Source of the DNA: Hirschia sp964351655
GTDB taxonomy: Bacteria > Pseudomonadota > Alphaproteobacteria > Caulobacterales > Hyphomonadaceae
Direction of reading: 5' to 3'
Assembly (NCBI GenBank): GCA_964351655.1
Contig: CAYGPD010000008.1
Location: 1 to 64,000, forward strand
DNA: 64,000 bases
The stretch's first letter is position 1, and every line of letters begins with the position of its first letter. Both the position numbers and the translations under genes were made by a program. The notes below the pieces were generated by a model. That model was not told the origin of the DNA. It saw nothing but the letters and a program-made list of their open reading frames with translations, and did not search any database. Below, in pieces: positions 18,187 to 27,500 of the stretch.

Positions 18187-19635
18187 ATGATTAGCCAACA
18201 GACAAGTGAGTTGTTGACGCAAATTAATTCTTATTGCGGAACAAACAAAACTGAAGCGAACTTTCCAGTCCGCAATCCAGCCACTGGTGAAGAAATTACT
18301 GCGGTGCCTGAATGCACCGCAGATATCACCAGAGCATCCATAAAGCGAGCCAAAGCCGCTCAACCAGATTGGGCAGCGCTCACAGCTCAACAACGCGCAA
18401 ACATTTTGAAAAAATGGCATGCGCTTATCCTACAAAACCAAGATGCACTCGGCGAATTATTGACCTTAGAACAAGGAAAACCGATTGCGGAAGCCAAAGG
18501 TGAGATAGGTTTTGGCGCGAGTTTTATTGAGTGGTTTGCTGAGGAAGGTAAGCGTGCTTATGGTGACATTATACCACCAAACATGCCGGACAAACGCTTA
18601 TTGGTGATAAAACAACCAATAGGCGTTGTGGGCGCTATTACGCCTTGGAACTTCCCTAATGCCATGATCACACGCAAAGTTGCACCGGCATTGGCAGCTG
18701 GGTGTTCAATTATCTTAAAACCTTCAGAAGACACCCCTCTTTCTGCAATTGCTCTGCGCATACTTGCGAGCGATGCTGGGATACCTGAAGATGTCTTCCA
18801 GATTGTTACATCCAGTCACGGAGCTGAAATTGGTGAAGTCCTCACCACACACGAAGACATCCGGAAAATTTCCTTCACAGGCTCTACGCAAGTTGGAAAA
18901 CTCCTCATGCGTCAAAGCGCGGATACGTTGAAAAAACTATCTCTAGAACTTGGCGGAAACGCGCCTTTTATCGTATTCAACGATGCCGACATTGATGGCG
19001 CGGTAAGCGCGGCAATGATATCAAAATTCCGCAATTCTGGTCAGACATGCGTATGTGCCAACCGTATTCTTGTTCAGTCAGGTGTTTACGAAACATTCGT
19101 AGAAAAATTCAAATCTGCAATCGCTAAACTTCAAATTGGAAATGGTCTTTTAACTGAAACAAGCCTTGGACCAGTCATAAATCAAAAAGCTTTTGAAAAA
19201 GTGAGCCGTTTGATCAAAGATGCCGAGGACAAAGGTGCAGAAGTCACACGTTTGCACACCTCCCTCCCGGTAGGTAATTTCATTGCGCCAACGATGATAT
19301 CCAACGTAACTGATGACATGGACATTTCCAGCGAAGAGATATTTGGACCTGTCGCACCTATCTTTTCATTTGAAACGGAAGAAGAAGCGATCACAATCGC
19401 CAACTCAACTCAATATGGATTGGCTTCGTATTTCTGGACCAAAGATCTCGCACGTGCATGGCGCGTATCTGAAAAACTGGAAACAGGTATGGTGGGTCTA
19501 AACCAAGGTTTGATTTCCAGTGAAGCAGCTCCATTTGGTGGCATTAAAGAGTCTGGCATGGGGCGCGAAGGCTCTAAATATGGGCTCGATGACTATCTTG
19601 AGATTAAATACATTTCGATGGGCGGAATAGCATAG
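18187..19635 (+). CDS. gabD: Succinate/glutarate-semialdehyde dehydrogenase (GabD family)
   Basis: 482 residues, the normal length. The catalytic Cys288 is in NSGQTCVCANR and the general base Glu254 in LELGGNAPF; the C-terminal AAPFGGIKESGMGREGSKYG is the GabD/DavD signature. It oxidises the omega-semialdehyde formed by the preceding aminotransferase to the dicarboxylate, using NAD(P). The short 11-bp spacing to the aminotransferase indicates translational coupling. GabD proteins act on both C4 and C5 semialdehydes, so it may feed succinate or, through the CoA-transferase at 7573, glutaryl-CoA. Confidence 0.93.
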   Translation: MISQQTSELLTQINSYCGTNKTEANFPVRNPATGEEITAVPECTADITRASIKRAKAAQPDWAALTAQQRANILKKWHALILQNQDALGELLTLEQGKPIAEAKGEIGFGASFIEWFAEEGKRAYGDIIPPNMPDKRLLVIKQPIGVVGAITPWNFPNAMITRKVAPALAAGCSIILKPSEDTPLSAIALRILASDAGIPEDVFQIVTSSHGAEIGEVLTTHEDIRKISFTGSTQVGKLLMRQSADTLKKLSLELGGNAPFIVFNDADIDGAVSAAMISKFRNSGQTCVCANRILVQSGVYETFVEKFKSAIAKLQIGNGLLTETSLGPVINQKAFEKVSRLIKDAEDKGAEVTRLHTSLPVGNFIAPTMISNVTDDMDISSEEIFGPVAPIFSFETEEEAITIANSTQYGLASYFWTKDLARAWRVSEKLETGMVGLNQGLISSEAAPFGGIKESGMGREGSKYGLDDYLEIKYISMGGIA

Positions 19636-19679
19636 GATTCCTTCTAAAACACATATTTTAGCGGCAAGGACTAAATGCA

Positions 19680-20987
19680 ATGAAACTATTTGGCAAAATA
19701 TTTCTGGGTCTAATTATAATCCTTGCCGCTTTAGGTTTAATCTTCCAAAAGAAGATCAGAGAGATCATAGCAGTTAAAGAATATGCTGCTTCATTTGAAG
19801 CGGATAAAATCCAATCCAACTTCCGCTCCATGCATGAGCGCTACCCTTCTCAAAAAATAGACGCTCCAGAAGATACGTTTGTTCTAAAAACAGACCTTAG
19901 AAACGACATTCAATCAATTCCTTATGTCTACAACGACGTACAAAGTACCGTTGGTGAATTTATCTCTCGCACGGAAACTACTGGTTTCACCGTCCTGCAA
20001 GGCGATCAAATTGTTCATGAAGAGTTCGGGCTCGGAAATGACGCCACATCCAACGCCATTCAAATGTCTGTCACCAAGTCCTTTGTATCCACCCTTCTTG
20101 GTATTGCGTTAGAAGAAGGCTTTATCGACTCCGTCAATGACCAAGTTGTCAAATATGTGCCTGATTTAGTTGGCAGCGCATATGATGGTGTTACGATTGA
20201 ACAAGTCTTGGAAATGTCATCCGGTGTGCGCTGGAACGAAGATTATGGCGATTTAAACTCTGATCTCGTACAGTCCATTGTTGCAGTACGTACAGGTTCT
20301 CTAAATGAATTTACCGCTAAAGTTCCTCGTGAAATAGAGCCAGGTACAGACACACGCTATGCCAGCATAGATACGCAAGTTCTGGGAATGATCATTGAAG
20401 CCGCGACCAAACAGGATTTCAAATCTTATTTTAAGGAAAAAATCTGGAACAAACTCGGTGCTGAAGGCGACGCATACCTTCTACAAGATACCGTCGGAAC
20501 AGGTTTGTTTTATGGTGGCTTGAATATACGCCTAAGAGATATGGCCCGCTTTGGAGTTCTAATGCTCAACCAAGGCGTAAATTACAAAGGCGAAAGCATT
20601 GTATCATCTGAATGGGTAAAGATAGCGACGACACCGGATAAAGAACACTTAATGCCATTGCGCGCCTCAGCAGATTCTTACCCAAGATTTGGATACAAAT
20701 ATCAATGGTGGATCCCCAATGATTGGGATGGTGATGATTTTTCAGCCATTGGTATTTATGGTCAGTACATCTACATCAATCCAAGTAGAAATGTCGTAAT
20801 TGCTAAAACATCTGCTTATAAAAATTATCTGATCGATGGCGGTTGGATGAATGTTGAAGCATTGGTTGTGTTCCAAGCAATAGCACGCCACCTTTCCACT
20901 GATGCGGCCTCCTCCATTGAAGCGACATCGACGGAAATTGACGCAACAGAAATAAATGCTCCACCTATTCTAGAAAACGCCGACTAA
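19680..20987 (+). CDS. Membrane-anchored serine hydrolase of the NylB/class C beta-lactamase type
   Basis: 435 residues. It begins with an uncleaved N-terminal membrane helix (KIFLGLIIILAALGLIF), so the catalytic domain should face the periplasm. SxxK is Ser130-Val-Thr-Lys133; VGSAYDGVTIEQVLEMSSGVRWNEDYGD is the block shared with the hydrolase at 14673, and the second motif is Tyr-Ala-Ser. A 35-residue low-complexity tail (Ala/Thr/Glu-rich) follows the domain. It is the third gene of the aminotransferase-dehydrogenase operon, 44 bp after gabD. The pair of paralogues, one cytoplasmic and one periplasmic, suggests amide or ester cleavage on both sides of the inner membrane. Its stop overlaps the stop of the convergent lrp-like gene. 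Confidence 0.8.
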   Translation: MKLFGKIFLGLIIILAALGLIFQKKIREIIAVKEYAASFEADKIQSNFRSMHERYPSQKIDAPEDTFVLKTDLRNDIQSIPYVYNDVQSTVGEFISRTETTGFTVLQGDQIVHEEFGLGNDATSNAIQMSVTKSFVSTLLGIALEEGFIDSVNDQVVKYVPDLVGSAYDGVTIEQVLEMSSGVRWNEDYGDLNSDLVQSIVAVRTGSLNEFTAKVPREIEPGTDTRYASIDTQVLGMIIEAATKQDFKSYFKEKIWNKLGAEGDAYLLQDTVGTGLFYGGLNIRLRDMARFGVLMLNQGVNYKGESIVSSEWVKIATTPDKEHLMPLRASADSYPRFGYKYQWWIPNDWDGDDFSAIGIYGQYIYINPSRNVVIAKTSAYKNYLIDGGWMNVEALVVFQAIARHLSTDAASSIEATSTEIDATEINAPPILENAD

Positions 20988-21457
20988 TAAGGTGTCAACC
21001 CAGCACTAACGGGTATTTGGTTGCGGCGACAAACTGTCCGTAAACCAAATCTCGACTGGAGGCGTTTTACACCTGGAAGCTTAGTTAAAAACGACCTATG
21101 AAATGCCTCGTATCCTTCCACGCCATTACATAAAACTCGCAGCAAATAATCGCTATCGCCAGACATCAAATTGCACTCAAGCACCTGATCAGATTTGATC
21201 ACTGCTTTTTCAAAATCATGCAGTGTCGCCTCGGCTTGATCTTTCAGTTCTACTGATACGAAAACACTTGTCGGAAACCCCACCTTTTCTTCAGACAAAA
21301 TAGCCACATACCGTTGGATGACTCCCCGCTCTTCCAGTGCGCGTGCTCGCTTGTGGCATGCAGACATAGAAAGGCCAACACGTTCACCAATTTCCTGAAA
21401 AGATGGCCGCGAATCTTCCTGCAAACAGGCAAGAATTTTAACATCAAAATTGTCCAT
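20984..21457 (-). CDS. Lrp/AsnC-family regulator, probably of alanine dehydrogenase
   Basis: 157 residues: N-terminal helix-turn-helix (FDVKILACLQEDSRPSFQEIGERVGLS) and a C-terminal RAM ligand-binding domain (CNLMSGDSDYLLRVLC). It is divergent from ald with 129 bp between starts, the arrangement of AldR/BkdR-type local regulators that activate ald when alanine is present. Two palindromes stand in the shared region (21551-21576). The stop TAG (20984-20986) overlaps the TAA of the convergent hydrolase gene. Confidence 0.88.
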   Translation of the reverse strand: MDNFDVKILACLQEDSRPSFQEIGERVGLSMSACHKRARALEERGVIQRYVAILSEEKVGFPTSVFVSVELKDQAEATLHDFEKAVIKSDQVLECNLMSGDSDYLLRVLCNGVEGYEAFHRSFLTKLPGVKRLQSRFGLRTVCRRNQIPVSAGLTPY

Positions 21458-21550
21458 ATAAATAATCTCTCAAAAGCTCATTTATCAGAAAAATTATACA
21501 CCAAAAACCTTGTTATTACTATTATTTTTCTAACATTTATCTCCTATTTC

Positions 21551-21576
21551 AGGATAAAATTATCCTATCACATAGG
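21551..21576. promoter_or_regulatory. Putative Lrp/AldR operator array before ald
   Basis: AGGATAAAATTATCCT (21551-21566, 7-bp perfect arms) runs directly into CCTATCACATAGG (21564-21576, 5-bp arms), with another CCTAT at 21543. The array ends immediately at the AGGAG ribosome-binding site of ald, so a bound regulator would cover the promoter-proximal and leader region. Confidence 0.55.
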
Positions 21577-21586
21577 AGAAAATATT

Positions 21587-22672
21587 ATGTTTATTGGGGT
21601 CCCAAAAGAAATAAAAACCAAAGAATTTCGCGTTGGTATGACACCGGCAGGAGTCAAAGAATTAGTGTCTCGTGGACACATTGTTTTTGTCGAAACAAAT
21701 GCCGGTAATGGTGTTGGTTTTACTGACGAAGACTACACCCTTTCAGGTGCAGAAATCCTCCCGACTCCCGAAGAGGTATTTGCAAAATCTGAATTGATTA
21801 TCAAAGTCAAAGAACCGCAATTAAACGAATGCGCAATGCTCCGCAAAGAGCAGACAATTTTCACATATCTGCATCTTGCAGCAGATAAACCTCAAGCCGA
21901 GGCTTTGTGCGCATCTGGTTGTCTAGCTATTGCATATGAAACGATCACTTCTCCGAAAGGTCACCTGCCCCTACTTCAACCCATGAGTGAAGTTGCAGGT
22001 CGTTTATCTGTGCAAGTTGGAGCCACTGCTCTTCAAAAATCCAATGGAGGTTCCGGCCTACTTCTCGGTGGTGTCCCAGGCGTCGCACCAGCCAATATTG
22101 TTATTATTGGTGGTGGTGTTTCGGGTGAGAATGCCCTGCAAATGGCAATGGGGGCACGCGCAAATATTATTGTTTTTGAACGTTCCCTTGAAAAAATAGC
22201 GGAACTCGACCGTGTTTACGGTGATAAAGTCACAATTTGCTATTCGACCCCACTTGCGGTTCAAGAAGCGATCGCCAATGCCGATCTTGTTATTGGTGCG
22301 GTTCTACTTCCTGGGGCTGCAGCGCCTCGCGTCATTAGTCGTGAAGATCTAAAATTGATGAAACCAGGATCTGTGCTTGTTGATATTTCAATCGACCAAG
22401 GTGGTTGTTTTGAAACATCTAAACCAACAACACATGACAATCCAACATATGAAGTTGACGGTGTTATTCACTATTGTGTTGCAAACATGCCAGGCGGTGT
22501 TCCAAAGACATCAACACTCGCACTGACAAATGCGACCCTACCTTACATTTTGAAATTGGTAGAGAATGGTCCACAAGCCGCAATCGAAGCTGATGCGCAC
22601 CTTGCCAATGGTGTGAATGTAAACAATGGCAAGCTGACACATCCCGCAGTGATCGAAGCTCTAACAGACTAA
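21587..22672 (+). CDS. ald: Alanine dehydrogenase
   Basis: 361 residues, full length. It oxidises L-alanine to pyruvate and ammonium with NAD+. The start MFIGVPKEIKTKEFRVGMTP is the family N-terminus, with AGGAG 10 nt before the ATG at 21587. Substrate residues lie in KVKEPQ and YLHLAAD, the Rossmann loop is IGGGVSGENALQ, and DISIDQGGCFE and HYCVANMPGGVPKTST complete the site. In this neighbourhood it would recycle the alanine produced when the omega-aminotransferase uses pyruvate, releasing the amide nitrogen as ammonium. Confidence 0.95.
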   Translation: MFIGVPKEIKTKEFRVGMTPAGVKELVSRGHIVFVETNAGNGVGFTDEDYTLSGAEILPTPEEVFAKSELIIKVKEPQLNECAMLRKEQTIFTYLHLAADKPQAEALCASGCLAIAYETITSPKGHLPLLQPMSEVAGRLSVQVGATALQKSNGGSGLLLGGVPGVAPANIVIIGGGVSGENALQMAMGARANIIVFERSLEKIAELDRVYGDKVTICYSTPLAVQEAIANADLVIGAVLLPGAAAPRVISREDLKLMKPGSVLVDISIDQGGCFETSKPTTHDNPTYEVDGVIHYCVANMPGGVPKTSTLALTNATLPYILKLVENGPQAAIEADAHLANGVNVNNGKLTHPAVIEALTD

Positions 22673-22697
22673 ATCTTATGAGATAAATCTCTATTTC

Positions 22698-22724
22698 GCA
22701 CCGTTCAATTCACTTGAACGGTGC
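22698..22724. terminator. Bidirectional terminator between ald and the beta-helix lipoprotein gene
   Basis: GCACCGTTCAA (22698-22708) and TTGAACGGTGC (22714-22724) form an 11-bp perfect stem between convergent genes; the stop codon of the minus-strand gene is inside it. Confidence 0.65.
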
Positions 22725-23613
22725 CCTTACCTTCCTCGCCAGTATCAGCTTCGTTATTTTCAAACTTCACTTCTGAAAGAATGATAGAACTCGCATCAGC
22801 CGCACGCGCTGCATAGGGCGAGTTTTTGCGTAAAATAACATTGCTAGCCGTGATCTGAGCTTCATTTTCCGTATAAAGAGCATCATCTTCAGCGCGTTCA
22901 AATAGGCTGTCGGTCACCGTCACGACACTTGTATCGTAAGCAGCAATCCCTGCGGATTCGATACCCACAATCTTGCTGTCCGACATCACCATACGTGCTT
23001 CTTCTTCAAGCCAAACTCCCATATGAGAGTCAGAAATGGAGAGGTTTTGAACATTCAAAACTGCATCATTACGGCCAGTCAGCGACATTTTTTCAATATC
23101 TCGCATAGAAGCATTCTGTAAATTCACTTCACCGCCGATAACAAATAGCCCGTGACCATCATAATAGTCATCTTCGGCTTCACCATAGCGAAAACCTTCT
23201 ATTGTCAAACCATTAATAGTCAGGTCTGCGTTTACAGCTAACATCGCGCTAGAGGCAAATTCATCATTAGGCTTAATGACGGCCCCGTCTTCAAACACTA
23301 TCGTCAAAGCTTTATCTTCAGCTTTCAAAAACGCGCGCACTTCAATATCTTGAAATGGCGTATCAGAAAAAGAGGACGCTATATATTCTCCTGGATGCAC
23401 CAAAATCGTTGATCCATTTTCCGCCTCAACGAGTGCGGATTGAAGTCCAGAACTGCCGATCTTATCACATGAGACTTCTTCACTCTCTGCGACACAGACA
23501 TTGATTGTCATTGCATCTTGTTGCGCAATTGTGGTTGGCGCTGTTACCTCGTCATTACATGCAGTAAGCGCAAGACAAGACACACTTAGTGCAGCCGTAT
23601 AAAACCGCTTCAT
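22705..23613 (-). CDS. Lipoprotein with right-handed parallel beta-helix
   Basis: 302 residues. The signal peptide ends in a lipobox LTAC (Cys19). The body repeats short strands with regular N/D/S turns (LTINGLTIEGF, LNVQNLSISDSH, VTVTDSLFE, ITASNVILRKN), the pattern of a pectate-lyase-like right-handed beta-helix. No catalytic motif is visible, so it may bind a glycan or scaffold a surface complex rather than cleave. It is the last gene of the three-gene operon that starts with the propeller-amidohydrolase (43 bp after the SUMF1-like gene). Confidence 0.65.
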   Translation of the reverse strand: MKRFYTAALSVSCLALTACNDEVTAPTTIAQQDAMTINVCVAESEEVSCDKIGSSGLQSALVEAENGSTILVHPGEYIASSFSDTPFQDIEVRAFLKAEDKALTIVFEDGAVIKPNDEFASSAMLAVNADLTINGLTIEGFRYGEAEDDYYDGHGLFVIGGEVNLQNASMRDIEKMSLTGRNDAVLNVQNLSISDSHMGVWLEEEARMVMSDSKIVGIESAGIAAYDTSVVTVTDSLFERAEDDALYTENEAQITASNVILRKNSPYAARAADASSIILSEVKFENNEADTGEEGKGTVQVN

Positions 23614-23656
23614 ATGCTTATTCCTTTAAATGTATATTCTTTAGAATGAGGTGAGA

Positions 23657-24571
23657 TTAGTTCAAATCACGCGCGACTCGGAAACCGACCGTAAAATATC
23701 CGTTGGCAAGCTTACCCGGTAGCCGGAAGTGAGGGTCCATATATTCCCCGCCATCAGCATATCCACCGCCCCGTACCACACGTTCCACAGTATTCTCACA
23801 TCCGCTACGGATACTGCCATCAGCTGGCGCACCATCATAGCTCTCAGCGAAGCAGTCAGCTTGCCATTCCCATGCATTTCCTCGGATATCGTAAATACCG
23901 AAAACATCATTTGAAAAAGAGCCCACTGGAGCAGTGTATTCCCAGTGATCAGCACCTTCTACTTTACCACCACAGCATTCCGACTGCCCTATATTAGCGA
24001 CATTGTGGGTAACTTCACCGTTCTCTTCCTCGATCCCGCCATGTGCAGCTAAATATTCCCATTCAGCTTCGGAAGTCAGACGATAGGTGTGCCCTGTTTT
24101 TTCATTAAGCCACCCAATATATGCTCGCGTATCTTCCCAGCTGACACACACAACAGGGTGATCTGCTTCTTGGGGAAAACCAGGGTTTTTCCAATTACGG
24201 CTTTCGCTAACATGCCAACTCTCAGTGTCGGTGTAAATCATACACTTTTTCTCAGACACATATCCGGAGTCTTCTGTAAATGCGCGAAACTGGGCGATTG
24301 TCACCTCATGTTTTGCTATTTCAAAAGCATTTGGAAAACTCACCGTGTGTTTTGGGCCTTCAACCATGCCATAACCACGATCTTTCCAATCTCCCATCTC
24401 AAAGGATGCCGGCTGCACAACCGACATATCTGGACATAATTCGCAATCACCTTGCGCTATTTCAATCGGCGCAACTGTCTGCATTTCCACCGCTTCAGTG
24501 GGTTGCTCTGTTTTGACTTCACACGCAGAGATCAAGACAATTGATGTCGATGCAATAAGTAGTTTTCTCAT
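23657..24571 (-). CDS. SUMF1-fold (FGE-sulfatase domain) lipoprotein without the catalytic cysteines
   Basis: About 304 residues. Lipobox ISAC in the signal peptide, then a complete SUMF1 fold: FEMGDWKDRGYGMVEGP, HTVSFPNAFEIAKHEVT, YRLTSEAEWEYLA, DIRGNAWEWQADC and VRGGGYADG to GFRVARD. Genuine formylglycine-generating enzymes carry a Cys pair between the RGGS and RVA motifs; here that stretch reads EYMDPHFRLPGKLANGYFTV, with no Cys. So it should not be the activator of the sulfatase at 42877. The fold is also used for binding. The start at 24571 lies 2 bp after the stop of the amidohydrolase gene, so the two are coupled. Confidence 0.75.
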   Translation of the reverse strand: MRKLLIASTSIVLISACEVKTEQPTEAVEMQTVAPIEIAQGDCELCPDMSVVQPASFEMGDWKDRGYGMVEGPKHTVSFPNAFEIAKHEVTIAQFRAFTEDSGYVSEKKCMIYTDTESWHVSESRNWKNPGFPQEADHPVVCVSWEDTRAYIGWLNEKTGHTYRLTSEAEWEYLAAHGGIEEENGEVTHNVANIGQSECCGGKVEGADHWEYTAPVGSFSNDVFGIYDIRGNAWEWQADCFAESYDGAPADGSIRSGCENTVERVVRGGGYADGGEYMDPHFRLPGKLANGYFTVGFRVARDLN

Positions 24572-24573
24572 GA

Positions 24574-27500
24574 TTATTCTCCACCCCATGCAGGGTTCCA
24601 GTCGATTCCATTGGTGTCTTGCAATTCCCAGTAAAACTTGGAACGCGGCTTCGCGTCAGGACCGATCTCCTGCATCGTTTCTGCATCAAATAGTCGACCA
24701 TTCATCATCGTCATCGAAACAGAATTTGTGTTTTCAATGTTTTCCAGAGGGTTTTCATCAAGAACAATTAAATCAGCGAGCTTGCCTTCTTTGATCGAAC
24801 CAAGCTGGTGATCCAGTCCAAAAGAACGAGCACCATTCAATGTTGCCGCACGCAAAATCCGCTCAGGGGTCATCCCACCTTGCGCCATCAGGATCATCTC
24901 CCAATGGATTGCCAGTCCAGACACCTGACCATGAGAACCAACATTCACTGGCACACCTTGGCGATCTAACTCTGCATATGTTCTTGCGACTGAACGGAAC
25001 CCAACATCATAAACAGTGTCACTGGCTTTGATGCTGTGCATACATCTTACATGCAGTGGCGCACCACCTGCTCCCGTAATCGGATTGTAAGAATTATTCA
25101 CATCTGGCACAAAGTTCTTGATTTTAACTTCATCGTCGAACTCGAAGTTCTGGTAGATGTAGTTTTCTCCAAACAAAGCCCCAAAAACCACAATCAAAGT
25201 TGGTGTTGCTGAAACTTCAGAAGCCTTAAACAGCTCCTGCAAATCCTTATAATAAGTATCGACCGGCAAGTTGTGTTCAAGATTTGTATGACCATCTAGC
25301 AGCATACTTATATTCGTATAAAACTGCCCTGCTCCTTCAGCATCCACCATATATCCAGCTTCACGCGCTGCCTCAACTAACCATTGACGCTTCTGGCGCG
25401 ATGGAAATTTGTAGGTTTTTAGTACAGATGGCCCCATGGCTTTTCGCAAAGTCATGATGTCTCGCGCTTCATCCAACGAATTAAACTCGTGATAGACACC
25501 GCCCCAGCGTCCTTCGACACCGTGGATAACCTGAGCTGATGAGAACCAACGCGGCCCCACAAGCTGTCCTGCAGCGGTCATTTCACCGGCTTCATAGCTA
25601 AGCTGATCGTTGGAATATGGGTCAAAATTCGTTGTTACTCCATAAGCTAAGGCTGCATAGCGCCCAGCATGCTTTTGAGGCATAACATCTACGCCATAAC
25701 AACAATCTATGTGGCCGTGCGCGTCCAGAAAGCCTGGCATAATCGTTTTGCCAGCAATATCTACAATCTGCGCACCTTCTGGAATTGTAACATCCTCCTG
25801 GCGCCCCAATAGCTTGATTTTATTGCCTTCAACGACAACCACACCATTTTCTATGACGTCCCCTTCTATTGGGATGACACGACCGCCGACAAAAGCGAAC
25901 AATCCTTTTTCCTCAGGGGCCGCTACGCTAAAGCCAAGATCAAGATCACATTTGGCTTCTGCTTCAACTGGCAAGCTAATTTCACAAATTGTCGGCCCAA
26001 AAGTCCAACGTAGTGTTGATCCACCATTGCTCCAGCTCAAATCATACCCACCAAGTGGAGCAATCATTTTCGCGTTTTCAGTATCTGCTTCTGAAACCTC
26101 CAACGCTTCGTCTGATTTTTTGAAAGGTGCAATGAAGAGGTCGTTATTGTCTTTAAAAGCCAACCATTTCTCATCAGGGCTAACGTCTAAATCACGCACA
26201 TTATAACTGGTAGTATAAGCATGCTCTTGCACATCCTGCCCTAGAAGGGAGACACTATATAAGCTATCTTTTTTACCCTGTCCGTTTCCAGCCGCGATGT
26301 AATATATCCTGCTGTCATCGGCAGAATATTGAAGAAGCTTGTCTCCATCTCCAACTAAACTAACTTCTTCGGTTTCAAAAGTGTAAGTATAAATACCAGT
26401 TTCCGGCCCCGGAGCACTCATAGATGGATCTTGCAGCATAATACGATATGCAATGCTCTTTCCATCATGGGCAAATACAGGATCACGAATTGTTCCAGGT
26501 GATGTGACGAGCGTTATTTCTTCTCCTGAACTTAAATCTCGATATCTAAGCTCACTTCCAGTTTCATCATCCCATGAAACGTAAGCTATGTGCTTGCCAT
26601 CAAAAGATAATGCCGGCTCAAACTCGCTTTTCTCTTCACCTGTAAAGGCAATAATCGGTGTTTCGTTTGCGAGATCTTTTTGCCAAAGCTTGCTAAGCGC
26701 TCTGAACACCACAATTTTGTCATCTGCAATCCAAACAGGGTTGCGTATCGTCTTCACGTCGACAGTTTCAGGCGCAAGATCTTGTTGAACACGGATTGGC
26801 GGCTGAATTTCATGCTTTGATATCAGCTTAAAGGGGATTGTTGATGCATCGCCATTCTCTGTATCGATGCGCAAAATTTTACCTTTAGACCATATGGCAA
26901 TATGACGGTTATCAGGAAACCAAGCATAGGAAGGATAGTAATGTTCTTGCGGCAGGTAATCTCCCTGCAAGTCTCGGCTTAACTTAGAATATATCGGCGT
27001 TTGGCGGCGCGTATCAGCGTTTGAGAGGAAAAGAACAGTTTCAGCTTTATGACGCCGAATAAAAGCAATTCTTTCTCCATTTGGAGATACTTCCGGTGTC
27101 GTCGCGCTTCCAAATCCAGCAATAAATGGACGTGCAAACTTACTCGGAATGTATGATTCATTTGATCCATCCGCATTGAAGGACTTATCACCCTCAATAT
27201 GCAACGGTGCTCGCATAACAGTAAAGTTTTTCAGTCCTGTATTCACATAAACATAGTGATCCCCTCCCACACGTTGCGTGTAGTAGAGGTATTCGCCATC
27301 TGGGGAATATCGCGGCTCCTGTACATCTCGGCGTCCACCCGGCGCATCAACGACAAGCCTTGGTTCACTTCCATCCACGTAATATTCGCGAATTGAGGAT
27401 GTGTAGACTCGATCAGACTCTGGCTCACGCACAACAGCCGCTATAGATTCATCTGTCGGGGACCAAGCAGGAGATGATATAATATCACGCTCCTCAAAAC

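Noticed and set aside
14673..20987. The two SxxK hydrolases as antibiotic-resistance beta-lactamases
   Set aside because: They carry the NylB/EstB-type blocks and lie with amine catabolism genes; one is cytoplasmic, and both lack the YAN motif.
23657..24571. Formylglycine-generating enzyme that activates the sulfatase at 42877
   Set aside because: The catalytic Cys pair is missing and the gene is in another operon 18 kb away.
25709..26206. Long open frame opposite the propeller-amidohydrolase
   Set aside because: Low-complexity Ser/Pro-rich translation, no ribosome-binding site, wholly antisense to a well-supported gene.
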